Notes: generated by a model from the sequence alone, not told the origin. Shown: positions 36,801 to 50,616, counted from the stretch's first letter. The stretch: 64,000 bases of DNA from Auanema rhodensis (GCA_964057225.1 OZ059900.1:22831638-22895637); one strand, 5' to 3'. Program-made: numbers and translations.

Positions 36801-39800
36801 TTTTTGGAAATTTCGCTGTAAACAAGGTTTTGACTTACGATTTCATGTGTTCAAACTCATGCAATGTCAATGAAACCTAGCTCAAAATTGTTCGTACAAC
36901 GTCTAGTTCCACTTTCACGACAAAAAAACAGGGGTTAGAAAAATTAGGAAATTAGCATATTCTGAGGGCACGCCCCTTATGGCTAATATTGATTAAATCG
37001 ATTTTTGTTCATATGAGTCGTCCAATGCAACGAATTTCAGCGTGTTACATACTAAAATGAAGTATTTTACATGCTGAACACTAGAAAAATACAAAAACAC
37101 AGTATTTCCCATGAGAAATATTTTATTATGCTGGAAAACCAGTTTTTGGAAATTTCGCTGTAAACAAGGTTTTGACTTACGATTTCATATGTTCAAACTC
37201 ATGCAATGTCAATGAAACCTAGCTCAAAATTGTTTGTACAACGTCTAGTTCCACTTTCACGACAAAAAAACAAGGGTTAGAAAATTAAGGAAATTAGCAT
37301 ATTCTGAGGGCACGCCCCTTATGGCTAATATTGATTAAATCGATTTTTGTTCATATGAGTCGTCAAATGCAACGAATTTCAGCGTGTTACATACTTAAAT
37401 GAAGTATTTTACATGCTGAACACTAGAAAAATACAAAAACACAGTATTTCCCAAGAGAAATATTTTATTATGCTGGAAAACCAGTTTTTGGAAATTTCGC
37501 TGTAAACAAGGTTTTGACTTACGATTTCATGTGTTCAAACTCATGCAATGTCAATGAAACCTAGCTCAAAATTGTTCCTACAACGTCTAGTTCCACTTTC
37601 ACGACAAAAAACAGGGGTTAGAAAATTAAGGAAATTAGCATATTCTGAGGGCACGCCCCTTATGGCTAATATTGATTAAATCGATTTTTGTTCATATGAG
37701 TCGTCAAATGCAACGAATTTCAGCGTGTTACATACTAAAATGAAGCATTTTACATGCTGAACACTAAAAAAATACAAAAACACAGTATTTCCCATGAGAA
37801 ATATTTTATTATGCTGGAAAACCAGTTTTTGGAAATTTCGCTGTAAACAAGGTTTTGACTTACGATTTCATGTGTTCAAACTCATGCAATGTCAATGAAA
37901 CCTAGCTCAAAATTGTTCGTACAACGTCTAGTTCCACTTTCACGACAAAAAAACAGGGGTTAGAAAAATTAGGAAATTAGCATATTCTGAGGGCACGCCC
38001 CTTATGGCTAATATTGATTAAATCGATTTTTGTTCATATGAGTCGTCCAATGCAACGAATTTCAGCGTGTTACATACTAAAATGAAGTATTTTACATGCT
38101 GAACACTAGAAAAATACAAAAACACAGTATTTCCCATGAGAAATATTTTATTATGCTGGAAAACCAGTTTTTGGAAATTTCGCTGTAAACAAGGTTTTGA
38201 CTTACGATTTCATATGTTCAAACTCATGCAATGTCAATGAAACCTAGCTCAAAATTGTTTGTACAACGTCTAGTTCCACTTTCACGACAAAAAAACAAGG
38301 GTTAGAAAATTAAGGAAATTAGCATATTCTGAGGGCACGCCCCTTATGGCTAATATTGATTAAATCGATTTTTGTTCATATGAGTCGTCAAATGCAACGA
38401 ATTTCAGCGTGTTACATACTTAAATGAAGTATTCTACATGCTGAACACTAGAAAAATACAAAAACACAGTATTTCCCATGAGAAATATTTTATTATGCTG
38501 GAAAACCAGTTTTTGGAAATTTCGCTGTAAACAAGGTTTTGACTTACGATTTCATGTGTTCAAACTCATGCAATGTCAATGAAACCTAGCTCAAAATTGT
38601 TCCTACAACGTCTAGTTCCACTTTCACGACAAAAAACAGGGGTTAGAAAATTAAGGAAATTAGCATATTCTGAGGGCACGCCCCTTATGGCTAATATTGA
38701 TTAAATCGATTTTTGTTCATATGAGTCGTCAAATGCAACGAATTTCAGCGTGTTACATACTAGAATGAAGCATTTTACATGCTGAACACTAGAAAAATAC
38801 AAAAACACAGTATTTCTCATGAGAAATATTTTATTATGCTGGAAAACCAGTTTTTGGAAATTTCGCTGTAAACAAGGTTTTGGCTTACGATTTCATGTGT
38901 TCAAACTCATGCAATGTCAATGAAACCTAGCTCAAAATTGTTCCTACAACGTCTAGTTCCACTTTCACGACAAAAAAACAGGGGTTAGAAAATTTAGGAA
39001 ATTAGCATATTCTGAGGGCACGCCCCTTATGGCTAATATTGATTAAATCGATTTTTGTTCATATGAGTCGTCAAATGCAACGAATTTCAGCGTGTTACAT
39101 ACTTAAATGAAGTATTTTACATGCTGAACACTAGAAAAATACAAAAACACAGTATTTCCCATGAGAAATATTTTATTATGCTGGAAAACCAGTTTTTGGA
39201 AATTTCGCCGTAAACAAGGTTTTGACTTACGATTTCATGTGTTCAAACTCATGCAATGTCAATGAAACCTAGCTCAAAACTGTTCCTACAACGTCTAGTT
39301 CCACTTTCACGACAAAAAACAGGGGTTAGAAAATTAAGGAAATTAGCATATTCTGAGGGCACGCCCCTTATGGCTAATATTGATTAAATCGATTTTTGTT
39401 CATATGAGTCGTCAAATGCAACGAATTTCAGCGTGTTACATACTAAAATGAAGCATTTTACATGCTGAACACTAGAAAAATACAAAAACACAGTTTTTCC
39501 CATGAGAAATATTTTATTATGCTGGAAAACCAGTTTTTGGAAATTTCGCTGTAAACAAGGTTTTGACTTACGATTTCATGTGTTCAAACTCATGCAATGT
39601 CAATGAAACCTAGCTCAAAATTGTTTGTACAACGTCTAGTTCCACTTTCACGACAAAAAAACAGGGGTTAGAAAATTAAGGAAATTAGCATATTCTGAGG
39701 GCACGCCCCTTATGGCTAATATTGATTAAATCGATTTTTGTTCATATGAGTCGTCAAATGCAACGAATTTCAGCGTGTTACATACTAAAATGAAGCATTT

Positions 39801-41396
39801 TACATGCTGAACACTAGAAAAATACAAAAACACAGTATTTCTCATGAGAAATATTTTATTATGCTGAAAAACCAGTTTTTGGAAATTTCGCTGTAAACAA
39901 GGTTTTGACTTACGATTTCATGTGTTCAAACTCATGCAATGTCAATGAAACCTAGCTCAAAATTGTTTGTACAACGTCTAGTTCCACTTTCACGACAAAA
40001 AAACAGGGGTTAGAAAATTAAGGAAATTAGCATATTCTGAGGGCACGCCCCTTATGGCTAATATTGATTAAATCGATTTTTGTTCATATGAGTCGTCAAA
40101 TGCAACGAATTTCAGCGTGTTACATACTAAAATGAAGCATTTTACATGCTGAACACTAAAAAAATACAAAAACACAGTATTTCCCATGAGAAATATTTTA
40201 TTATGCTGGAAAACCAGTTTTTGGAAATTTCGCTGTAAACAAGGTTTTGACTTACGATTTCATGTGTTCAAACTCATGCAATGTCAATGAAACCTAGCTC
40301 AAAATTGTTTGTACAACGTCTAGTTCCACTTTCACGACAAAAAACAGGGGTTAGAAAATTAAGGAAATTAGCATATTCTGAGGGCACGCCCCTTATGGCT
40401 AATATTGATTAAATCGATTTTTGTTCATATGAGTCGTCAAATGCAACGAATTTCAGCGTGTTACATACTAAAATGAAGCATTTTACATGCTGAACACTAG
40501 AAAAATACAAAAACACAGTATTTCTCATGAGAAATATTTTATTATGCTGGAAAACCAGTTTTTGGAAATTTCGCTGTAAACAAGGTTTTGACTTACGATT
40601 TCATATGTTCAAACTCATGCAATGTCAATGAAACCTAGCTCAAAATTGTTTGTACAACGTCTAGTTCCACTTTCACGACAAAAAAACAAGGGTTAGAAAA
40701 TTAAGGAAATTAGCATATTCTGAGGGCACGCCCCTTATGGCTAATATTGATTAAATCGATTTTTGTTCATATGAGTCGTCAAATGCAACAAATTTCAGCG
40801 TGTTACATACTAAAATGAAGCATTTTACATGCTGAACACTAAAAAAATACAAAAACACAGTATTTCCCATGAGAAATATTTTATTATGCTGGAAAACCAG
40901 TTTTTGGAAATTTCGCTGTAAACAAGGTTTTGACTTACGATTTCATGTGTTCAAACTCATGCAATGTCAATGAAACCTAGCTCAAAATTGTTCGTACAAC
41001 GTCTAGTTCCACTTTCACGACAAAAAAACAGGGGTTAGAAAAATTAGGAAATTAGCATATTCTGAGGGCACGCCCCTTATGGCTAATATTGATTAAATCG
41101 ATTTTTGTTCATATGAGTCGTCCAATGCAACGAATTTCAGCGTGTTACATACTAAAATGAAGTATTTTACATGCTGAACACTAGAAAAATACAAAAACAC
41201 AGTATTTCCCATGAGAAATATTTTATTATGCTGGAAAACCAGTTTTTGGAAATTTCGCTGTAAACAAGGTTTTGGCTTACGATTTCATGTGTTCAAACTC
41301 ATGCAATGTCAATGAAACCTAGCTCAAAATTGTTCCTACAACGTCTAGTTCCACTTTCACGACAAAAAAACAGGGGTTAGAAAATTTAGGAAATTA
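30804..41396 (+). repeat. Tract V copy 2: 31-monomer segmental duplication (10593 bp)
   Basis: Monomer starts: 30804, 31145, 31487, 31829, 32170, 32511, 32853, 33195, 33537, 33879, 34221, 34563, 34905, 35247, 35588, 35930, 36272, 36613, 36955, 37297, 37638, 37980, 38322, 38663, 39005, 39346, 39688, 40030, 40371, 40713, 41055. The offset to copy 1 is 9568 bp up to the unit at 36272, then 10593 bp from 38322 onward, because one 1025-bp trio is added at 36272-38321. Changes found only in copy 2 are G at 30978 and T at 35527. I saw five single-base differences from copy 1 in total, so identity is about 99.9% by eye. Confidence 0.92.
35247..38321 (+). repeat. Three-monomer unit (1025 bp) x 3 in copy 2
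   Basis: Three trios, 35247-36271, 36272-37296 and 37297-38321. The second and third appear identical. The first keeps CGCTATAAAC, as its counterpart at 25679 does. Copy 1 has two trios, so one was gained here or lost in copy 1 after the 9.6-kb duplication. Confidence 0.9.
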
Positions 41397-41737
41397 GCAT
41401 ATTCTGAGGGCACGCCCCTTATGGCTAATATTGATTAAATCGATTTTTGTTCATATGAGTCGTCAAATGCAACGAATTTCAGCGTGTTACATACTTAAAT
41501 GAAGTATTTTACATGCTGAACACTAGAAAAATACAAAAACACAGTATTTCCCATGAGAAATATTTTATTATGCTGGAAAACCAGTTTTTGGAAATTTCGC
41601 CGTAAACAAGGTTTTGACTTACGATTTCATGTGTTCAAACTCATGCAATGTCAATGAAACCTAGCTCAAAACTGTTCCTACAACGTCTAGTTCCACTTTC
41701 ACGACAAAAAACAGGGGTTAGAAAATTAAGGAAATTA

Positions 41738-43102
41738 GCATATTCTGAGGGCACGCCCCTTATGGCTAATATTGATTAAATCGATTTTTGTTCATATGAG
41801 TCGTCAAATGCAACGAATTTCAGCGTGTTACATACTAAAATGAAGCATTTTACATGCTGAACACTAGAAAAATACAAAAACACAGTTTTTCCCATGAGAA
41901 ATATTTTATTATGCTGGAAAACCAGTTTTTGGAAATTTCGCTGTAAACAAGGTTTTGACTTACGATTTCATGTGTTCAAACTCATGCAATGTCAATGAAA
42001 CCTAGCTCAAAATTGTTTGTACAACGTCTAGTTCCACTTTCACGACAAAAAAACAGGGGTTAGAAAATTAAGGAAATTAGCATATTCTGAGGGCACGCCC
42101 CTTATGGCTAATATTGATTAAATCGATTTTTGTTCATATGAGTCGTCAAATGCAACGAATTTCAGCGTGTTACATACTTAAATGAAGTATTTTACATGCT
42201 GAACACTAGAAAAATACAAAAACACAGTATTTCCCAAGAGAAATATTTTATTATGCTGGAAAACCAGTTTTTGGAAATTTCGCTGTAAACAAGGTTTTGA
42301 CTTACGATTTCATGTGTTCAAACTCATGCAATGTCAATGAAACCTAGCTCAAAATTGTTCCTACAACGTCTAGTTCCACTTTCACGACAAAAAGAGGGGT
42401 TAGAAAATTAAGGAAATTAGCATATTCTGAGGGCACGCCCCTTATGGCTAATATTGATTAAATCGATTTTTGTTCATATGAGTCGTCAAATGCAACGAAT
42501 TTCAGCGTGTTACATACTAAAATGAAGCATTTTACATGCTGAACACTAAAAAAATACAAAAACACAGTATTTCCCATGAGAAATATTTTATTATGCTGGA
42601 AAACCAGTTTTTGGAAATTTCGCTGTAAACAAGGTTTTGACTTACGATTTCATGTGTTCAAACTCATGCAATGTCAATGAAACCTAGCTCAAAATTGTTC
42701 GTACAACGTCTAGTTCCACTTTCACGACAAAAAAACAGGGGTTAGAAAAATTAGGAAATTAGCATATTCTGAGGGCACGCCCCTTATGGCTAATATTGAT
42801 TAAATCGATTTTTGTTCATATGAGTCGTCCAATGCAACGAATTTCAGCGTGTTACATACTAAAATGAAGTATTTTACATGCTGAACACTAGAAAAATACA
42901 AAAACACAGTATTTCCCATGAGAAATATTTTATTATGCTGGAAAACCAGTTTTTGGAAATTTCGCTGTAAACAAGGTTTTGACTTACGATTTCATATGTT
43001 CAAACTCATGCAATGTCAATGAAACCTAGCTCAAAATTGTTTGTACAACGTCTAGTTCCACTTTCACGACAAAAAACAGGGGTTAGAAAATTAAGGAAAT
43101 TA
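41738..43102 (+). repeat. 4-monomer HOR copy 1 (1365 bp)
   Basis: Units 41738, 42080, 42420 and 42762. The second unit has a 340-bp length and the private motif ACAAAAAGAGGGG in place of ACAAAAAACAGGGG. The block is repeated directly at 43103-44467 with no difference seen. Confidence 0.9.
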
Positions 43103-44467
43103 GCATATTCTGAGGGCACGCCCCTTATGGCTAATATTGATTAAATCGATTTTTGTTCATATGAGTCGTCAAATGCAACGAATTTCAGCGTGTTACATAC
43201 TAAAATGAAGCATTTTACATGCTGAACACTAGAAAAATACAAAAACACAGTTTTTCCCATGAGAAATATTTTATTATGCTGGAAAACCAGTTTTTGGAAA
43301 TTTCGCTGTAAACAAGGTTTTGACTTACGATTTCATGTGTTCAAACTCATGCAATGTCAATGAAACCTAGCTCAAAATTGTTTGTACAACGTCTAGTTCC
43401 ACTTTCACGACAAAAAAACAGGGGTTAGAAAATTAAGGAAATTAGCATATTCTGAGGGCACGCCCCTTATGGCTAATATTGATTAAATCGATTTTTGTTC
43501 ATATGAGTCGTCAAATGCAACGAATTTCAGCGTGTTACATACTTAAATGAAGTATTTTACATGCTGAACACTAGAAAAATACAAAAACACAGTATTTCCC
43601 AAGAGAAATATTTTATTATGCTGGAAAACCAGTTTTTGGAAATTTCGCTGTAAACAAGGTTTTGACTTACGATTTCATGTGTTCAAACTCATGCAATGTC
43701 AATGAAACCTAGCTCAAAATTGTTCCTACAACGTCTAGTTCCACTTTCACGACAAAAAGAGGGGTTAGAAAATTAAGGAAATTAGCATATTCTGAGGGCA
43801 CGCCCCTTATGGCTAATATTGATTAAATCGATTTTTGTTCATATGAGTCGTCAAATGCAACGAATTTCAGCGTGTTACATACTAAAATGAAGCATTTTAC
43901 ATGCTGAACACTAAAAAAATACAAAAACACAGTATTTCCCATGAGAAATATTTTATTATGCTGGAAAACCAGTTTTTGGAAATTTCGCTGTAAACAAGGT
44001 TTTGACTTACGATTTCATGTGTTCAAACTCATGCAATGTCAATGAAACCTAGCTCAAAATTGTTCGTACAACGTCTAGTTCCACTTTCACGACAAAAAAA
44101 CAGGGGTTAGAAAAATTAGGAAATTAGCATATTCTGAGGGCACGCCCCTTATGGCTAATATTGATTAAATCGATTTTTGTTCATATGAGTCGTCCAATGC
44201 AACGAATTTCAGCGTGTTACATACTAAAATGAAGTATTTTACATGCTGAACACTAGAAAAATACAAAAACACAGTATTTCCCATGAGAAATATTTTATTA
44301 TGCTGGAAAACCAGTTTTTGGAAATTTCGCTGTAAACAAGGTTTTGACTTACGATTTCATATGTTCAAACTCATGCAATGTCAATGAAACCTAGCTCAAA
44401 ATTGTTTGTACAACGTCTAGTTCCACTTTCACGACAAAAAACAGGGGTTAGAAAATTAAGGAAATTA
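43103..44467 (+). repeat. 4-monomer HOR copy 2 (1365 bp)
   Basis: Units 43103, 43445, 43785 and 44127, matching 41738-43102 in order and including the 340-bp AAAAAGAGGGG unit. The shared rare deletion proves block duplication; independent mutation would be unlikely. Confidence 0.9.
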
Positions 44468-45492
44468 GCATATTCTGAGGGCACGCCCCTTATGGCTAAT
44501 ATTGATTAAATCGATTTTTGTTCATATGAGTCGTCAAATGCAACGAATTTCAGCGTGTTACATACTAAAATGAAGCATTTTACATGCTGAACACTAGAAA
44601 AATACAAAAACACAGTATTTCTCATGAGAAATATTTTATTATGCTGGAAAACCAGTTTTTGGAAATTTCGCTGTAAACAAGGTTTTGGCTTACGATTTCA
44701 TGTGTTCAAACTCATGCAATGTCAATGAAACCTAGCTCAAAATTGTTCCTACAACGTCTAGTTCCACTTTCACGACAAAAAAACAGGGGTTAGAAAATTT
44801 AGGAAATTAGCATATTCTGAGGGCACGCCCCTTATGGCTAATATTGATTAAATCGATTTTTGTTCATATGAGTCGTCAAATGCAACGAATTTCAGCGTGT
44901 TACATACTTAAATGAAGTATTTTACATGCTGAACACTAGAAAAATACAAAAACACAGTATTTCCCATGAGAAATATTTTATTATGCTGGAAAACCAGTTT
45001 TTGGAAATTTCGCCGTAAACAAGGTTTTGACTTACGAGTTCATGTGTTCAAACTCATGCAATGTCAATGAAACCTAGCTCAAAACTGTTCCTACAACGTC
45101 TAGTTCCACTTTCACGACAAAAAACAGGGGTTAGAAAATTAAGGAAATTAGCATATTCTGAGGGCACGCCCCTTATGGCTAATATTGATTAAATCGATTT
45201 TTGTTCATATGAGTCGTCAAATGCAACGAATTTCAGCGTGTTACATACTAAAATGAAGCATTTTACATGCTGAACACTAGAAAAATACAAAAACACAGTA
45301 TTTCTCATGAGAAATATTTTATTATGCTGAAAAACCAGTTTTTGGAAATTTCGCTGTAAACAAGGTTTTGACTTACGATTTCATGTGTTCAAACTCATGC
45401 AATGTCAATGAAACCTAGCTCAAAATTGTTTGTACAACGTCTAGTTCCACTTTCACGACAAAAAAACAGGGGTTAGAAAATTAAGGAAATTA
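44468..45492 (+). repeat. Three units of a 4-monomer repeat, copy 1 (1025 bp)
   Basis: Units 44468, 44810 and 45151. The middle unit carries TTACGAGTTCATG (G for T), seen only here and at 46176. The block recurs at 45834-46858, an offset of 1366 bp, with the unit at 45493 between the copies. Confidence 0.88.
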
Positions 45493-45833
45493 GCATATTC
45501 TGAGGGCACGCCCCTTATGGCTAATATTGATTAAATCGATTTTTGTTCATATGAGTCGTCAAATGCAACGAATTTCAGCGTGTTACATACTTAAATGAAG
45601 TATTCTACATGCTGAACACTAGAAAAATACAAAAACACAGTATTTCCCATGAGAAATATTTTATTATGCTGGAAAACCAGTTTTTGGAAATTTCGCTGTA
45701 AACAAGGTTTTGACTTACGATTTCATGTGTTCAAACTCATGCAATGTCAATGAAACCTAGCTCAAAATTGTTCCTACAACGTCTAGTTCCACTTTCACGA
45801 CAAAAAACAGGGGTTAGAAAATTAAGGAAATTA

Positions 45834-46858
45834 GCATATTCTGAGGGCACGCCCCTTATGGCTAATATTGATTAAATCGATTTTTGTTCATATGAGTCGT
45901 CAAATGCAACGAATTTCAGCGTGTTACATACTAAAATGAAGCATTTTACATGCTGAACACTAGAAAAATACAAAAACACAGTATTTCTCATGAGAAATAT
46001 TTTATTATGCTGGAAAACCAGTTTTTGGAAATTTCGCTGTAAACAAGGTTTTGGCTTACGATTTCATGTGTTCAAACTCATGCAATGTCAATGAAACCTA
46101 GCTCAAAATTGTTCCTACAACGTCTAGTTCCACTTTCACGACAAAAAAACAGGGGTTAGAAAATTTAGGAAATTAGCATATTCTGAGGGCACGCCCCTTA
46201 TGGCTAATATTGATTAAATCGATTTTTGTTCATATGAGTCGTCAAATGCAACGAATTTCAGCGTGTTACATACTTAAATGAAGTATTTTACATGCTGAAC
46301 ACTAGAAAAATACAAAAACACAGTATTTCCCATGAGAAATATTTTATTATGCTGGAAAACCAGTTTTTGGAAATTTCGCCGTAAACAAGGTTTTGACTTA
46401 CGAGTTCATGTGTTCAAACTCATGCAATGTCAATGAAACCTAGCTCAAAACTGTTCCTACAACGTCTAGTTCCACTTTCACGACAAAAAACAGGGGTTAG
46501 AAAATTAAGGAAATTAGCATATTCTGAGGGCACGCCCCTTATGGCTAATATTGATTAAATCGATTTTTGTTCATATGAGTCGTCAAATGCAACGAATTTC
46601 AGCGTGTTACATACTAAAATGAAGCATTTTACATGCTGAACACTAGAAAAATACAAAAACACAGTATTTCTCATGAGAAATATTTTATTATGCTGAAAAA
46701 CCAGTTTTTGGAAATTTCGCTGTAAACAAGGTTTTGACTTACGATTTCATGTGTTCAAACTCATGCAATGTCAATGAAACCTAGCTCAAAATTGTTTGTA
46801 CAACGTCTAGTTCCACTTTCACGACAAAAAAACAGGGGTTAGAAAATTAAGGAAATTA
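45834..46858 (+). repeat. Three units of a 4-monomer repeat, copy 2 (1025 bp)
   Basis: Units 45834, 46176 and 46517, matching 44468-45492 and including the ACGAGTTC marker. The expected fourth unit is replaced at 46859 by a CACTAAAAAAATAC/GAAAAATTAGG type, which starts the next mosaic block. Confidence 0.88.
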
Positions 46859-47200
46859 GCATATTCTGAGGGCACGCCCCTTATGGCTAATATTGATTAA
46901 ATCGATTTTTGTTCATATGAGTCGTCAAATGCAACGAATTTCAGCGTGTTACATACTAAAATGAAGCATTTTACATGCTGAACACTAAAAAAATACAAAA
47001 ACACAGTATTTCCCATGAGAAATATTTTATTATGCTGGAAAACCAGTTTTTGGAAATTTCGCTGTAAACAAGGTTTTGACTTACGATTTCATGTGTTCAA
47101 ACTCATGCAATGTCAATGAAACCTAGCTCAAAATTGTTCGTACAACGTCTAGTTCCACTTTCACGACAAAAAAACAGGGGTTAGAAAAATTAGGAAGTTA

Positions 47201-48566
47201 GCATATTCTGAGGGCACGCCCCTTATGGCTAATATTGATTAAATCGATTTTTGTTCATATGAGTCGTCCAATGCAACGAATTTCAGCGTGTTACATACTA
47301 AAATGAAGTATTTTACATGCTGAACACTAGAAAAATACAAAAACACAGTATTTCCCATGAGAAATATTTTATTATGCTGGAAAACCAGTTTTTGGAAATT
47401 TCGCTGTAAACAAGGTTTTGACTTACGATTTCATATGTTCAAACTCATGCAATGTCAATGAAACCTAGCTCAAAATTGTTTGTACAACGTCTAGTTCCAC
47501 TTTCACGACAAAAAAACAAGGGTTAGAAAATTAAGGAAATTAGCATATTCTGAGGGCACGCCCCTTATGGCTAATATTGATTAAATCGATTTTTGTTCAT
47601 ATGAGTCGTCAAATGCAACGAATTTCAGCGTGTTACATACTTAAATGAAGTATTCTACATGCTGAACACTAGAAAAATACAAAAACACAGTATTTCCCAT
47701 GAGAAATATTTTATTATGCTGGAAAACCAGTTTTTGGAAATTTCGCTGTAAACAAGGTTTTGACTTACGATTTCATGTGTTCAAACTCATGCAATGTCAA
47801 TGAAACCTAGCTCAAAATTGTTCCTACAACGTCTAGTTCCACTTTCACGACAAAAAACAGGGGTTAGAAAATTAAGGAAATTAGCATATTCTGAGGGCAC
47901 GCCCCTTATGGCTAATATTGATTAAATCGATTTTTGTTCATATGAGTCGTCAAATGCAACGAATTTCAGCGTGTTACATACTTAAATGAAGTATTTTACA
48001 TGCTGAACACTAGAAAAATACAAAAACACAGTATTTCCCATGAGAAATATTTTATTATGCTGGAAAACCAGTTTTTGGAAATTTCGCTGTAAACAAGGTT
48101 TTGGCTTACGATTTCATGTGTTCAAACTCATGCAATGTCAATGAAACCTAGCTCAAAATTGTTCCTACAACGTCTAGTTCCACTTTCACGACAAAAAAAC
48201 AGGGGTTAGAAAATTTAGGAAATTAGCATATTCTGAGGGCACGCCCCTTATGGCTAATATTGATTAAATCGATTTTTGTTCATATGAGTCGTCAAATGCA
48301 ACGAATTTCAGCGTGTTACATACTTAAATGAAGTATTTTACATGCTGAACACTAGAAAAATACAAAAACACAGTATTTCCCATGAGAAATATTTTATTAT
48401 GCTGGAAAACCAGTTTTTGGAAATTTCGCCGTAAACAAGGTTTTGACTTACGATTTCATGTGTTCAAACTCATGCAATGTCAATGAAACCTAGCTCAAAA
48501 CTGTTCCTACAACGTCTAGTTCCACTTTCACGACAAAAAACAGGGGTTAGAAAATTAAGGAAATTA
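47201..48566 (+). repeat. 5-monomer repeat, four matching units, copy 1 (1366 bp)
   Basis: Units 47201, 47543, 47884 and 48226 correspond to 48909, 49251, 49592 and 49934, an offset of 1708 bp. Unit 47884 is a mosaic. Its front has CTTAAATGAAGTATT and TTTCCC like its right neighbour, while its back has TTTTGGCTT like unit 49592. The units just before each copy (46859 and 48567) both end in GAAAAATTAGGAAGTTA, a private marker. Confidence 0.85.
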
Positions 48567-48908
48567 GCATATTCTGAGGGCACGCCCCTTATGGCTAATA
48601 TTGATTAAATCGATTTTTGTTCATATGAGTCGTCAAATGCAACGAATTTCAGCGTGTTACATACTAAAATGAAGCATTTTACATGCTGAACACTAGAAAA
48701 ATACAAAAACACAGTTTTTCCCATGAGAAATATTTTATTATGCTGGAAAACCAGTTTTTGGAAATTTCGCTGTAAACAAGGTTTTGACTTACGATTTCAT
48801 GTGTTCAAACTCATGCAATGTCAATGAAACCTAGCTCAAAATTGTTCGTACAACGTCTAGTTCCACTTTCACGACAAAAAAACAGGGGTTAGAAAAATTA
48901 GGAAGTTA

Positions 48909-50274
48909 GCATATTCTGAGGGCACGCCCCTTATGGCTAATATTGATTAAATCGATTTTTGTTCATATGAGTCGTCCAATGCAACGAATTTCAGCGTGTT
49001 ACATACTAAAATGAAGTATTTTACATGCTGAACACTAGAAAAATACAAAAACACAGTATTTCCCATGAGAAATATTTTATTATGCTGGAAAACCAGTTTT
49101 TGGAAATTTCGCTGTAAACAAGGTTTTGACTTACGATTTCATATGTTCAAACTCATGCAATGTCAATGAAACCTAGCTCAAAATTGTTTGTACAACGTCT
49201 AGTTCCACTTTCACGACAAAAAAACAAGGGTTAGAAAATTAAGGAAATTAGCATATTCTGAGGGCACGCCCCTTATGGCTAATATTGATTAAATCGATTT
49301 TTGTTCATATGAGTCGTCAAATGCAACGAATTTCAGCGTGTTACATACTTAAATGAAGTATTCTACATGCTGAACACTAGAAAAATACAAAAACACAGTA
49401 TTTCCCATGAGAAATATTTTATTATGCTGGAAAACCAGTTTTTGGAAATTTCGCTGTAAACAAGGTTTTGACTTACGATTTCATGTGTTCAAACTCATGC
49501 AATGTCAATGAAACCTAGCTCAAAATTGTTCCTACAACGTCTAGTTCCACTTTCACGACAAAAAACAGGGGTTAGAAAATTAAGGAAATTAGCATATTCT
49601 GAGGGCACGCCCCTTATGGCTAATATTGATTAAATCGATTTTTGTTCATATGAGTCGTCAAATGCAACGAATTTCAGCGTGTTACATACTAAAATGAAGC
49701 ATTTTACATGCTGAACACTAGAAAAATACAAAAACACAGTATTTCTCATGAGAAATATTTTATTATGCTGGAAAACCAGTTTTTGGAAATTTCGCTGTAA
49801 ACAAGGTTTTGGCTTACGATTTCATGTGTTCAAACTCATGCAATGTCAATGAAACCTAGCTCAAAATTGTTCCTACAACGTCTAGTTCCACTTTCACGAC
49901 AAAAAAACAGGGGTTAGAAAATTTAGGAAATTAGCATATTCTGAGGGCACGCCCCTTATGGCTAATATTGATTAAATCGATTTTTGTTCATATGAGTCGT
50001 CAAATGCAACGAATTTCAGCGTGTTACATACTTAAATGAAGTATTTTACATGCTGAACACTAGAAAAATACAAAAACACAGTATTTCCCATGAGAAATAT
50101 TTTATTATGCTGGAAAACCAGTTTTTGGAAATTTCGCCGTAAACAAGGTTTTGACTTACGATTTCATGTGTTCAAACTCATGCAATGTCAATGAAACCTA
50201 GCTCAAAACTGTTCCTACAACGTCTAGTTCCACTTTCACGACAAAAAACAGGGGTTAGAAAATTAAGGAAATTA
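48909..50274 (+). repeat. 5-monomer repeat, four matching units, copy 2 (1366 bp)
   Basis: Units 48909, 49251, 49592 and 49934. Here the third unit has CTAAAATGAAGCATT and TTTCTC in front of TTTTGGCTT, as in 44468 and 45834. That supports the view that 47884 is the altered copy. Confidence 0.85.
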
Positions 50275-50616
50275 GCATATTCTGAGGGCACGCCCCTTAT
50301 GGCTAATATTGATTAAATCGATTTTTGTTCATATGAGTCGTCAAATGCAACGAATTTCAGCGTGTTACATACTAAAATGAAGCATTTTACATGCTGAACA
50401 CTAGAAAAATACAAAAACACAGTTTTTCCCATGAGAAATATTTTATTATGCTGGAAAACCAGTTTTTGGAAATTTCGCTGTAAACAAGGTTTTGACTTAC
50501 GATTTCATGTGTTCAAACTCATGCAATGTCAATGAAACCTAGCTCAAAATTGTTTGTACAACGTCTAGTTCCACTTTCACGACAAAAAAACAGGGGTTAG
50601 AAAATTAAGGAAATTA

